The notes beneath the pieces were generated by a model, which had not been told where the DNA came from, searched no databases, and saw only the letters and a list, made by a program, of their open reading frames with translations. From Mucilaginibacter lappiensis (GTDB lineage Bacteria > Bacteroidota > Bacteroidia > Sphingobacteriales > Sphingobacteriaceae), in assembly GCF_900155965.1 (NCBI RefSeq), contig NZ_FTMG01000014.1:62001-126000 (forward strand): a DNA stretch of 64,000 nucleotides. The letters are read 5' to 3'. A program made the translations under genes and the position numbers. Of the stretch, positions 16,898 through 25,475 are shown one piece after another (the stretch's first letter is position 1; each line of letters starts with the position of its first letter).

Positions 16898-18442
16898 ATG
16901 TTCAATTTGAGATATATCCTTCACAATCGAAAAAAGACTTTTGTACTTCTCTTGATCGGTGTTTTTATATTGTTTTTTTGGTGTTCCTGGACTTATAAGT
17001 TAGATATATTACCCGGTTTACATGGTGATGAGGCATGGTCAGGATTGAAAGCGGATCACTTTATCAAACATTCCTTCGACCAAATCAGCGGGATGAATCA
17101 TTATTCAGGAATTTTACAGGCAAGCTTGACCCAAGCCGTCTTTAGTTTTTTTCCCATGAAAGTATTTTATCTCAGGATAGGCGGCGCTTTATTTAACCTT
17201 TTGGGATTAATCATTATATGCAGCACCTTGCTACGCCATAAGCATTATTACAGTGCTTTAGCTTTTTTAGCAATTTTTAGTCAATCTGCACTTTACTTAA
17301 CATCGCCGAGGGTAGCCTGGGAGGTCAATACATTCACGTTATTTTTTCTCTCATTGTTGCTTGTTTCAGCAATCAATATTTATAAAAACAGTCCTCATAG
17401 GATATTTTGGGTATTCATCCTGTTACTTACTAATATCTTGGGCGCTTATAACCATATTATTTTTTCGGCTGTTCCTATATCCATTTTTATTGGGTTATGT
17501 TTATGGACCTTATACGGAGGTGATTCTAGTGTTAAAAACCTGATAATTGTGTTTGGTATCAGTATTGGAAATATAATTACATTATTTTTTTTGATGAAGT
17601 TTTTCCAATTCCCAATCTTATTATTCATTAGTTTTATCCCATTTGTCGTTGGTGGAGTGCTAATTGCTGAGTATTGGCTATTAAACAAGCTTTCTGATAT
17701 TTCTTTAAAACTTCCGCCACCTGACTACTTTCAATTTTCAATCAAAGTTTTACTCCTGACCTCCATATTGCTTTTTTTTATATTCCATGGAAAAGCTTTT
17801 TTTGAAGTTCTAACAGGATATAAAATTTTTCTCCAAAACTATTCGTACGAAAGCTCCTTCCTTTTCCGTGCTTTGCTTATTGTATGTGCAGTCGTATTTG
17901 TCTTTTACCTTTTTAAATACCTATGGCAAGATCTTCAAAATAGTAGGTCGTCCCTATGTGCATTTTTGATAATTATATATTTAGGCGTAATCAATCTGTA
18001 CACAATAAAAACATCTTTCAGATATTATCTCGTGATTTATGCTCTTGTTGGTATTTATATGGCGTTTAAGTTGAGTGTTAATGTTAAAGGGGCAATCCCG
18101 TTAATCGTCACGCTGGTTTTATCTTTTGGTGTAATGAATACTATTCAATTAGAGGTTTTTACAAGCAAAGAAACGCAGATACGAGCAGTTAATTTCAGAA
18201 TAGGGAATGGTCAGATTGAAACCTCCGCCCATTTTTTACCCAAAGAACCTCTGCTACATTTCCTTCGAAATAACAGGGTTGGTTATATTAATTATCTTAA
18301 TGATAATCCATATTTTCTGGTTTTGCCTATTGAATTTTATAAATTGAACCGGGATTGGAAGGAAGATATAAATAACAAAATATCTATTGATTATGATTAT
18401 GTCAATTATAGGAATGGATATATTTACTATTTAGAGCATTAA
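16898..18442 (+). CDS. Multi-spanning GT-C family glycosyltransferase (GT39/83-like)
   Basis: A 514-residue integral membrane protein with a dozen or so predicted helices. LPGLHGDEAWSGLKADHF after the first helix carries the DE motif of ArnT/PMT-like transferases, which use lipid-linked sugar donors. The C-terminal 90 residues form a short soluble part. It is divergent from the 15519 gene and convergent with the 18443 gene; its stop codon directly abuts that gene's stop with no base between. Sugar and acceptor are unknown. AT-rich like the rest of the island. Confidence 0.7.
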   Translation: MFNLRYILHNRKKTFVLLLIGVFILFFWCSWTYKLDILPGLHGDEAWSGLKADHFIKHSFDQISGMNHYSGILQASLTQAVFSFFPMKVFYLRIGGALFNLLGLIIICSTLLRHKHYYSALAFLAIFSQSALYLTSPRVAWEVNTFTLFFLSLLLVSAINIYKNSPHRIFWVFILLLTNILGAYNHIIFSAVPISIFIGLCLWTLYGGDSSVKNLIIVFGISIGNIITLFFLMKFFQFPILLFISFIPFVVGGVLIAEYWLLNKLSDISLKLPPPDYFQFSIKVLLLTSILLFFIFHGKAFFEVLTGYKIFLQNYSYESSFLFRALLIVCAVVFVFYLFKYLWQDLQNSRSSLCAFLIIIYLGVINLYTIKTSFRYYLVIYALVGIYMAFKLSVNVKGAIPLIVTLVLSFGVMNTIQLEVFTSKETQIRAVNFRIGNGQIETSAHFLPKEPLLHFLRNNRVGYINYLNDNPYFLVLPIEFYKLNRDWKEDINNKISIDYDYVNYRNGYIYYLEH

Positions 18443-19972
18443 CTATTTAAACTCATAAACAAAGATCTGTGAATTATTTAGCGAAGGTTTATAGAAATTA
18501 TAAATCATTGTAGTCAACTCAGGGATGTTTTGATAAACTTTTATCAGACCTATACTTTTCATAAATCTAAGCGACTGGGGGCCTGTAATATCGTTTTTAT
18601 AAATTATTAAGAGGTTTTTGTATTGCCGCTTTTTATGTTCTAAAAGGTCGGATTGCCAAATATTAGTTATCCGGTCGATGTGTAGCCCCGAACTACTATA
18701 GTAGGAATTTTTTGGTATTACCCAATCAACATATGGGTTAATATCTCCATTCATTATTAGATTAGTCTTATCCTCTTTATAATTTCTGTGAATATATTCA
18801 GTAACTACCGTTTCGTTTAATCCAGCACCTGTAGATGCTATTGCGAAAAGACCGACAACGTTAATAACGAAAAACAAGCTCCAGATAAAGCCGATTACAT
18901 ATTTTTCATGAGCCGGCTTGAGTTTTATCCGGATTATATTTTTATAAAGCTTTTGGTAGGACAAGATTAATAATAAGGGGGAGAGATTAACTAAGGGGAA
19001 TAAAAATCTTAACTCCTTGTGGGGAATTATTGAATGAATAATTATAAATGGTATAATAACCCAAAATAGCAAGTTTTTAGCATCGTAATACAAAAGCGTA
19101 AAAAAGGCAATAATAATTAATATACCGAACAATATGCTAGGAGCATTTAGAATGTAAAGAGCATATTGATAGAATGGAGAGGTTCCGAACTTATTAGAGA
19201 CACCCTGAATTAAATTTACATGAAAATAATTATAAATAGAAAATGTGAATTTACCATACAGCCAATAGTCTATAACCAACCCTGTAGCCATTACCAATAA
19301 AACGGCAAGCAGGATTGTTAAGAAGTTCTGAATTTTGATCTTTTTGACAAAAACAAACCAAAAGAGAATGCCTATAACAAAAAGAGCGGATTGGTATCTG
19401 AAAATTATTGAAATGCCAAGAAGTAAGCCAATAATGAAATATGATTTCTTGTATTTCCGATAACGATATTTTTGTATGGCTGTTAAAGTCAGCATTAAGA
19501 ATAGTCCTGACCAAGTCTCGGACGAAAAACGAATATTTATATAAGGTAAAAACCATAACAGGTAAGACAAAAAGATAAAGTATACCTGTAAAGATTTGGC
19601 AACACATGGCCTATAAGCCTCAACAAACTGCCTTATTACAATTACTGAAAATATAGCAGTAACAGCTCGAAGTAAAAACGCGAGGTCATAACCATCAGTT
19701 ATTTTTAAATACCCAAACAACTTAAACAACACGTAACAGATCATTGGCTGTAATCCAGACCGTATTTCTGATCTAAATTCCCAGGCCAGTCTGTCAACTG
19801 GCAGTAAGCCAAGTTTATAATTTGCAAATTCAATAATTTGATAGTGTTCATCTGGCTGGATGTAACCAGAACTTTTGAAAGCTACAAACAAATAGAATAG
19901 CAATACTATAAAAACGAAAAAATTTGTTTTTTTTGTTTGGGGTATAAACATATTTGAAGATATTCCTTTCAT
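18443..19972 (-). CDS. Alg9-like mannosyltransferase (GT22-type membrane enzyme)
   Basis: A 509-residue multi-spanning protein. YIQPDEHYQIIEFANYKLG near residue 38 has the HPDE.fQ..E motif of the GT22 (Alg9/PIG-B) family, WEFRSEIRSGLQP follows, and PHKELRFLFPLV near residue 314 is the HKE.RF block of the same family. Together these are strong for a polyprenyl-phosphate-mannose-type transferase. The gene ends exactly where the convergent 16898 gene ends. With the other two GT-C genes it suggests surface or protein glycosylation coded by the island, though no cytoplasmic glycosyltransferase or flippase is near. Confidence 0.8.
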   Translation of the reverse strand: MKGISSNMFIPQTKKTNFFVFIVLLFYLFVAFKSSGYIQPDEHYQIIEFANYKLGLLPVDRLAWEFRSEIRSGLQPMICYVLFKLFGYLKITDGYDLAFLLRAVTAIFSVIVIRQFVEAYRPCVAKSLQVYFIFLSYLLWFLPYINIRFSSETWSGLFLMLTLTAIQKYRYRKYKKSYFIIGLLLGISIIFRYQSALFVIGILFWFVFVKKIKIQNFLTILLAVLLVMATGLVIDYWLYGKFTFSIYNYFHVNLIQGVSNKFGTSPFYQYALYILNAPSILFGILIIIAFFTLLYYDAKNLLFWVIIPFIIIHSIIPHKELRFLFPLVNLSPLLLILSYQKLYKNIIRIKLKPAHEKYVIGFIWSLFFVINVVGLFAIASTGAGLNETVVTEYIHRNYKEDKTNLIMNGDINPYVDWVIPKNSYYSSSGLHIDRITNIWQSDLLEHKKRQYKNLLIIYKNDITGPQSLRFMKSIGLIKVYQNIPELTTMIYNFYKPSLNNSQIFVYEFK

Positions 19973-20125
19973 TACTTAAGTGTCTTCAATCAATAATACT
20001 AAATATTTTTATCCTTTTTATATACAGAAGAGGCGTTTATACCTTTTATAGTAGATGTTGTTTTGAAAGAAACTCAAAAATCTAGGAAAAACGATTTATT
20101 TTGATTTTAAGTGAGATCTATTCGT

Positions 20126-20210
20126 ATTAGGAATCGAACGAAAATGGTAAATTTCAAAATAGAACAAGATTTTCGTGCTTTTTTATTTGAAGGGGGAAAC
20201 TATAGGGGAA
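20126..20210. repeat. Long direct repeat R, right copy, first part
   Basis: Matches 11999-12083 nearly base for base, up to ATAGGGGAA, where similarity stops abruptly. The rest of the repeat resumes at 20754. A 543-base segment with a broken vsr gene lies between. Confidence 0.8.
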
Positions 20211-20229
20211 TTACAAATGGCTAATATAC

Positions 20230-20624
20230 TTAATCGGATTGATGAAGCACGGATTTTATAAGGTCAGGTAGTTTTGAAAATGTATTTTGAATGGTGTTCT
20301 TTTTTAATTTACACCCCCATATTTCAATGATATTCCATTTTAATTGCCTTAGTGCCTCATTGACACGCATATCATTTTGCCGATTATATTGAAGTTTAGT
20401 AATCCAGAAGTCGGCATTCGTTTTTGGTATGGTAGCCTATTTACAGCTATCATGATTATGCCAAAAACATCTATGAATAAGAATAACCGTTTTGTATTTT
20501 GGCAAACTATATCGGGCTTACCCGGAAGATTTTTGGGATGTAATCTGAATCTGAAGCCTTGTGAAAATAAATATTTTCTGACCATCTGTTCAGGCTTTGT
20601 GTTCTTGCCCTTTATACGGGACAT
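20230..20624 (-). pseudogene. vsr: Broken very-short-patch repair endonuclease gene (vsr)
   Basis: The start MSRIKGKNTKPEQMVRKYL is a classic Vsr N-terminus, followed by FRFRLHPKNLPGKPDIV. After FID the frame shifts (several bases lost around 20450), and the correct continuation FWHNHDSCK, then a TAG stop, then ATIPKTNADFW is found in another frame, running on to WGCKLKK and ending at TAA 20230-20232. So there is one frameshift and one nonsense codon. Intact Vsr nicks DNA at T-G mismatches caused by deamination of methylated cytosine. The cytosine methyltransferase normally beside vsr is absent. The segment interrupts a long repeat at the island edge. Confidence 0.85.
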
Positions 20625-20753
20625 ATTATAACTTACTTAGAATGCGTATCAGGCATATTGGGTTCAGTTACTGGTTATTAAATATAAATAGATGAATTCT
20701 TACAAAGTTATCTAAGACCGTAATGGGAACAAGGCTTTCGTTCATTTATAGTA

Positions 20754-20898
20754 ATTTTCGTCAATATACCAACGAATTTACTGTCTTAGCTCAATATAAT
20801 TTCCCTACCTATAATCACTCAAATGAAGTTCAATTAGGTATATCAAAAGAGGTCATTTGAGTTCAAATAGAGTCAATTCCGCTCAAATAAATTTCCCC
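20754..20898. repeat. Long direct repeat R, right copy, second part
   Basis: Matches 12084-12227 with only a few changes (for example AAATGAAGTT against AAATGACGTT). It is followed at 20916 by the sequence that is duplicated at 11789. Confidence 0.85.
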
Positions 20899-20917
20899 GA
20901 TAGTTTTCCCCATAACG

Positions 20918-20952
20918 CAAAAAAGCCAGTAATTATGAGGAATTACTGGCTT
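20918..20952 (-). terminator. Terminator of tRNA-Arg
   Basis: Perfect 12-base stem AAGCCAGTAATT/AATTACTGGCTT with a 6-base loop, followed on the minus strand by TTTTTT. It starts 6 bases after the tRNA end. A degenerate copy is found at 11789. Confidence 0.85.
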
Positions 20953-20957
20953 CGTAG

Positions 20958-21029
20958 TGGTCCCGACGAGAATCGAACTCATATCTAGAGTTTAGGAAAC
21001 TCCTATTCTATCCGTTGAACTACGGGACC
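20958..21029 (-). tRNA. tRNA-Arg (anticodon CCU)
   Basis: The minus strand folds as a full cloverleaf: acceptor GGTCCCG/CGGGACC, D stem GTTC/GAAT, anticodon stem GGAGT/ACTCT with loop TTCCTAA giving anticodon CCT, and a T arm GAGTTCGATTCTC-type with TTCGATT loop. CCA is not encoded. It reads the AGG codon. tRNA-Arg genes are frequent integration sites, which suits the island on its 3' side. Confidence 0.93.
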
Positions 21030-21128
21030 TTTATGCTTTGCCTGATGCGCACATCCGCAAACAGTTTGCAAAGGTGCAACTTTTCATTGAAAAATCACAC
21101 CCTGTAGGGCAAAATTTTAGCTGTGTAT

Positions 21129-23198
21129 CTACCTGATAACTGATCCGTTATGGAAATCATCTACCGGGGCTACAAAGCTTAGCTTTCCTTGGCTATCTTC
21201 GGCCATCAGGATCATTCCTTGTGACAGTATCCCTTTGATCTCGCGCGGTTCCAGGTTTACCAGTACACTCACCTTTTGGCCCACAATGGCTTCCGGTTCG
21301 TAATACTCCGCAATACCTGATACAATGGTACGCTCGTCAATACCTGTATCAATGGTTAGTTTCAGCAGTTTTTTTGTTTTGGCTATCTTTTCGGCGGTTA
21401 AAATGATACCCGTGCGGATATCCATCGTTGTAAATGTTTCGTAATTGATGTTTTCCTTCGCGGGCAGTACATCGGCCGATTTGGGTGCGGCAGCTTCTTT
21501 TTTAGCCTGCAGTTTTTGCAATTGGCGCTCAATTACTTCGTCCTCTATCTTTTCAAATAACAATGCCGAAGGGTTTAGCTGGTGCCCATTGTTAAAATAG
21601 ATCTCCTGATCGTAAGGTATAACTTCATTAGGCCAGTTGAGCATGCCAATGATCTTTTTGGCGGTAGCCGGTAAAAATGGCTGTGCGCAGGTTGCCAGAT
21701 GCCCTATCAGCACCAGGCAATTATGCAGGGCCTGCTTAGCTCCTTCAGGATCCGTTTTAATGGTTTTCCAGGGCTCTTTTTCGGTCAGGTAGCGATTACC
21801 CAGGCGAGCTACATCCATCACAGCCTGTAGCGCCTGACGATAGCGGTAAGCCTCGAGGTTCTTTTCTATCTCATCATAATAACCTCCCAACTCGGCCTTC
21901 AGAGCGGCATCTGTTAGTTCAATGCGGTCGGTTTCGGCTTCTACTTTACCTTCGTAAAACTTGTGCATCAGTATCATCACCCGGTTCACAAAGTTACCTA
22001 AGATGGCCACCAGTTCGTTATTGATACGTGCCTGATAATCTTTCCAGGTAAATTCGCTATCGCTGGTTTCTGGGAGTATCGAGGTGAGCACATAGCGCAA
22101 CTCATCCTGCTTGTTTGGCAGCTCCTCCAGGTATTCATGCAGCCAAACAGCATGATTGCGCGAGGTGGACAGCTTATCACCTTCCAGGTTCAGGAACTCG
22201 TTGGCAGGCACATTTTGCGGTAAAATATATTCCCCGTGGGCATGTAGTATGGACGGGAAAGTGATACAGTGGAACACGATATTATCCTTACCAATAAAAT
22301 GGATCAAACAGGCATTATCCTGCTCATCGGCCTGCTTTTTCCAGTATAGCTTCCAGTCTTTATTATGGTCGATAGCCCATTGTTTGGTGGCCGATATATA
22401 GCCGATAGGCGCATCCATCCAAACGTATAGTTTTTTGCCTTTGGCATCGGCCAGCGGCACATCAATACCCCAATCCAGATCGCGGGTCATAGAACGTGGT
22501 TGCAAGCCCTGTTTAAGCCATGATTTGCATTGCCCAAATACGTTTACCTTCCAGCTGCCCTCTTTGGTATCTATCCATTGCTCCAGCCAGGGCTGATATT
22601 TATCCAATGGCAAATACCAATGTTTGGTTAACTTCAAAACCGGCGGTTTTCCGCTCAGGGTTGATACCGGGTTGATCAGGTCGGTCGGGCTCAGTGAAGT
22701 GCCGCATTTTTCGCATTGATCGCCATAGGCATTTTCATTATGACAATTAGGACAGGTACCTATGATATATCTATCGGCTAAAAACTGGTTAAAATCTTCG
22801 TCGTAATACTGCTCGCTTACTTTTTCAATAAACTCATCCTTTTCATACAGGTTCAGGAAAAACTCCTGCGACAGCTCATGATGTATAGGCGATGAGGTGC
22901 GGTGATAAATGTCAAAAGCTATCCCAAACTGCTCAAAGCTATCTTTTATCTGCTCATGGTACTTATCAATAATAGCCTGTGGCGTAGTCCCTTCTTTTTT
23001 GGCCTTGATGGTAATGGCAGCGCCATGCTCATCAGACCCGCAAACGTATACTACATCCTTTTTTTTGAGCCTCAGATACCGAACAAAAATATCGCCCGGG
23101 ATATATGCCCCGGCCAGGTGACCAATATGCAGCGGGCCATTAGCATAAGGCAAGGCAGATGTTATAGTGAAGCGTTTGTATTTGTTGAGTTGTGACAT
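21129..23198 (-). CDS. metG: Methionine--tRNA ligase with C-terminal tRNA-binding domain
   Basis: From the chosen ATG at 23198 (MSQLNKYKRFT) the enzyme has 689 residues. Class I signatures are HIGH at 24-27 and KLSTSR in place of KMSKS near residue 350, a form normal for this branch. A zinc knuckle CPNCHNENAYGDQCEKCG is near residue 147. The C-terminal 110 residues (YETFTTMDIRTGIILTAEKI onward) form an EMAP/Trbp111-type OB fold that binds tRNA. A frame extending to 23228 adds ten residues unlike the family start. It charges tRNA-Met in the cytoplasm and is a single-gene unit. Confidence 0.97.
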   Translation of the reverse strand: MSQLNKYKRFTITSALPYANGPLHIGHLAGAYIPGDIFVRYLRLKKKDVVYVCGSDEHGAAITIKAKKEGTTPQAIIDKYHEQIKDSFEQFGIAFDIYHRTSSPIHHELSQEFFLNLYEKDEFIEKVSEQYYDEDFNQFLADRYIIGTCPNCHNENAYGDQCEKCGTSLSPTDLINPVSTLSGKPPVLKLTKHWYLPLDKYQPWLEQWIDTKEGSWKVNVFGQCKSWLKQGLQPRSMTRDLDWGIDVPLADAKGKKLYVWMDAPIGYISATKQWAIDHNKDWKLYWKKQADEQDNACLIHFIGKDNIVFHCITFPSILHAHGEYILPQNVPANEFLNLEGDKLSTSRNHAVWLHEYLEELPNKQDELRYVLTSILPETSDSEFTWKDYQARINNELVAILGNFVNRVMILMHKFYEGKVEAETDRIELTDAALKAELGGYYDEIEKNLEAYRYRQALQAVMDVARLGNRYLTEKEPWKTIKTDPEGAKQALHNCLVLIGHLATCAQPFLPATAKKIIGMLNWPNEVIPYDQEIYFNNGHQLNPSALLFEKIEDEVIERQLQKLQAKKEAAAPKSADVLPAKENINYETFTTMDIRTGIILTAEKIAKTKKLLKLTIDTGIDERTIVSGIAEYYEPEAIVGQKVSVLVNLEPREIKGILSQGMILMAEDSQGKLSFVAPVDDFHNGSVIR

Positions 23199-23553
23199 GA
23201 AATATGCGGCAATGTAAATAAGCCGCAAAGATAATTCATTTAAGTCGGAAAGTCCGGAGGTGCGGATTTCTTTGTCCTAAATTCTTTTATCAGACTTTAG
23301 GGATTGTCTTAAGATCCTTATTATGAAATTCAAACAGTCTAAAACTTTTTAAACCCTAATTTTAACACTTTTCTGCCCGAAAATAGGGCAAAAACACATC
23401 AAAAACTGTTGAAAACCTATTTATAACTATCTATTTTAACACTTTTTAACAAATTTTTGACGGGATTTATATGATTTAAAAAGATTTATATAATTGACAT
23501 TCAAATAACTATATACCAAACGCTCGGTTTTTAGCCCTGCTTTTCCCTTTATG
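23199..23553. other. AT-rich non-coding region upstream of metG
   Basis: Holds the metG promoter region and several short A/T-rich motifs, including three TTTTAACACTTT-like stretches between 23350 and 23450. I see no gene. Some motifs loosely resemble DnaA boxes, but there is no good cluster. Confidence 0.4.
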
Positions 23554-23596
23554 CGAACGGCCCCGATTACACTTTTCAAGTAATCGGGGCCGTTCG
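23554..23596. terminator. Perfect 17-bp hairpin in the metG-ldc intergenic region
   Basis: CGAACGGCCCCGATTAC pairs fully with GTAATCGGGGCCGTTCG around a 9-base loop. On the plus strand it is followed by TTTGGTCTACTT. It is not directly behind a gene on either strand, so it may terminate an unseen small transcript or be a structured RNA. Confidence 0.5.
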
Positions 23597-23697
23597 TTTG
23601 GTCTACTTAAAGATACGAAAAATGTTTGGTTTGTGCAAGAGAGAGAGAATCCCCAAAAAGCGAAGAAGACTCACCCCAACATCGCTGCGCTGGACCG

Positions 23698-23713
23698 GGA
23701 GAGTCGACTCTCC
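23698..23713. repeat. Perfect 16-base palindrome
   Basis: GGAGAGTCGACTCTCC, 46 bases before the LD-carboxypeptidase start. It sits in a degenerate repeat tract (GAGAGAATCC... GACTCACCCC) and is more likely a repeat fragment than an operator. Confidence 0.4.
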
Positions 23714-23759
23714 AACATTGATTTAGAAAACTAAACCAAAACTTTTATTATAATTGCTT

Positions 23760-24710
23760 ATGCATAACCCAGCTGACACCGCTTCTTCCGGACTTTCGGA
23801 CTTCCCCGCTTCCGGACTCCTTCCACCCTATTTGAAAAAAGGCGATAAGATAGCGATCACCTGCCCAGCCAAGAAATTGCCCCACCCTATGACAGATGCC
23901 GTAGCTCTGTTACAATCATGGGGATTAGAAGTGGTTTTAGGCGATACCGTAACCGCTTCATACCACCAGTTTGCCGGCGACGACGACCTGCGCGCCCATG
24001 ACTTACAACGTTTTATTGACGATGACAACATCAAGGCCATTATAGCAGCACGCGGCGGCTATGGTACTATCCGGATGATTGACAAGGTTGATTTTGGCCG
24101 TTTTGCTCAAAACCCCAAGTGGTTGATCGGGTTTAGCGATATTACCGTGTTGCATACTCATCTGTTTGCCAATTACAGGGCCCAAACCATACACGGACAA
24201 ATGCCGGTTAATATTCCCGATGCTTCCAAACATTCATTGGATACATTGCGAATGGCCCTGTTTGGTGAAGCTTTAAACTATAACTATCATGCCCACGGCT
24301 TAAATCGCAGCGGCGAAGGCTTAGGCATCTTGGTAGGCGGTAATTTATCTTTGCTGATAACGGTATCCGGCTCTGTATCCGACATCGACTATAGCGGTAA
24401 AATATTATTTATAGAGGATGTTGGTGAATATCTTTACTCGGTTGACAGGATGTTGCGCAACCTGAAACGGGCTGGCAAGCTTGCCCAGCTCGCGGGCCTC
24501 ATCGTAGGTGGTTTTACCGATATGAAGGATAATGACATCCCTTTTGGGCAAACCGTACCCGAAATTATCATGGACATTGTACAGGAGTACGATTACCCCG
24601 TATGTTTTGATTTCCCGGCCGGGCATATCCCCGATAATTGCAGTTTAATATTTGGTAAAGAAGCTCGGTTATCTGTCCGGAATCAAGAAGTAAGCTTGAA
24701 GTTTGTTTGA
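23760..24710 (+). CDS. LD-carboxypeptidase, peptidase family S66
   Basis: A 316-residue cytoplasmic enzyme that removes the terminal D-Ala from tetrapeptides in peptidoglycan recycling. Motifs: LKKGDKIAITCPA at the N-terminus, RGGYGTIRMID, the nucleophile serine in GFSDITVLH near residue 121, FIEDVGEYLYSVDRML with the catalytic Glu, and the catalytic His in FDFPAGH near residue 287. Upstream frame could begin at TTG 23754, but ATG 23760 is preferred. The first 24 residues (SSGLSDFPASGLLP) look like a non-native extension made from repeat DNA. It stands alone. Confidence 0.92.
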   Translation: MHNPADTASSGLSDFPASGLLPPYLKKGDKIAITCPAKKLPHPMTDAVALLQSWGLEVVLGDTVTASYHQFAGDDDLRAHDLQRFIDDDNIKAIIAARGGYGTIRMIDKVDFGRFAQNPKWLIGFSDITVLHTHLFANYRAQTIHGQMPVNIPDASKHSLDTLRMALFGEALNYNYHAHGLNRSGEGLGILVGGNLSLLITVSGSVSDIDYSGKILFIEDVGEYLYSVDRMLRNLKRAGKLAQLAGLIVGGFTDMKDNDIPFGQTVPEIIMDIVQEYDYPVCFDFPAGHIPDNCSLIFGKEARLSVRNQEVSLKFV

Positions 24711-24839
24711 CGCGTTTTTTAATATCGAACACTGAATTTCCAATATCGGATGATGAATGGAAAAATCGATGTTGGATATTCAAAATTTTGTCTTGCGCTC
24801 GTTTGTAACCTCAAGTGTTGGGAAGACATAACCCACTGT

Positions 24840-24952
24840 CATTTCGATGAGCGGAAGCTGGGGCCTGGGAAGGAGGGTGAAGAGAAATCTTGTACGATTT
24901 GCTTATCTCTACGTATAAGATTTCTCCTCGTACCTCGTTCGAAATGACAACT
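24840..24952. repeat. Interspersed inverted repeat, TGTCATTTCG type, copy 1
   Basis: Left arm TGTCATTTCGATGAGCGG with GAGAAATCTTG inside, right arm AGATTTCTCCTCGTACC then CGTTCGAAATGACA. The same arms occur at 25096-25225 and 56057-56141. Confidence 0.75.
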
Positions 24953-25015
24953 TTTATAAAAATGCGGTCTTCTAAACATCTGCGGTTACAAACAAGCGAT
25001 ATTAACTTCCCGGTT

Positions 25016-25268
25016 CCCTCCCCACGGGCTACTGTGTGGACACATCTTTTTTTGATTAAAAAGTCCTCATTATAGTTAAAATAAACAAAAAGAGATGTCA
25101 TTTCGAACGAGGAACGAGGAGAAATCTTCTGCGACTGATACGAACATTGCATGCCAAACACGTATAGCGTAGAAGATTTCTCCTCACTCCAGGCGCGAGC
25201 CCACGCTTGTTCGTTCGAAATGACATTTTTCAAAAAGATGTGTCCACACGGTAGCCCCACGGGAGGGG
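25016..25268. repeat. Composite MITE-like element: one inverted repeat inside another
   Basis: Outer arms of about 40 bases at 25016-25055 and 25227-25268 share GTGTGGACACATCTTTTT and flanking GGGCTACYG. Inside are the TGTCATTTCGAACGAGG arms at 25096-25130 and 25171-25225. About 250 bases in all; no coding sequence. Confidence 0.75.
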
Positions 25269-25475
25269 TGCGGCCGACATGAGTGCAAAAGCAGGGAGGG
25301 GTTTATACAAGCGGCATAAACCGGCAATGATGCAGAAACCCCTTCCTTCCCTTCCCGAGGGAAGGAATCGCACGGGCTCGGGCTTTTGCTCGTCATACCC
25401 ATTTCCGTCCTGAAAGTATTTTTTATATATTAAAACCAAATTTCAACCCTATTAAACAAAACATTCTTATAATTT

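Larger units (their letters stand above)
24711..25475. repeat. 765-base intergenic region packed with nested inverted repeats
   Basis: No gene is supported. It contains a first inverted-repeat unit at 24840-24952 (TGTCATTTCGATGAGCGG ... CGTTCGAAATGACA) and a composite element at 25016-25268. From 25270 to 25400 is a GGGAGGGG/CCCTTCCCG-rich remnant with CCTTCCTTCCC and GGGAAGGAA arms. Open frames on both strands here are by-products of the inverted repeats. Confidence 0.7.

Noticed and set aside
20377-20631. 84-codon plus-strand frame opposite vsr
   Set aside because: It is antisense to recognisable Vsr sequence and has no protein-like features.
23340-23520. Possible replication origin upstream of metG
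   Set aside because: Motifs only loosely resemble DnaA boxes, they are not clustered in the usual way, and no dnaA or other origin-linked gene is near.
23698-23713. GGAGAGTCGACTCTCC as a regulatory operator
   Set aside because: It sits in a degenerate repeat tract and has no second site or regulator nearby.
24811-25439. Several open frames of 61-149 codons on both strands
   Set aside because: They run through inverted repeats, overlap one another and encode mirrored low-quality peptides.
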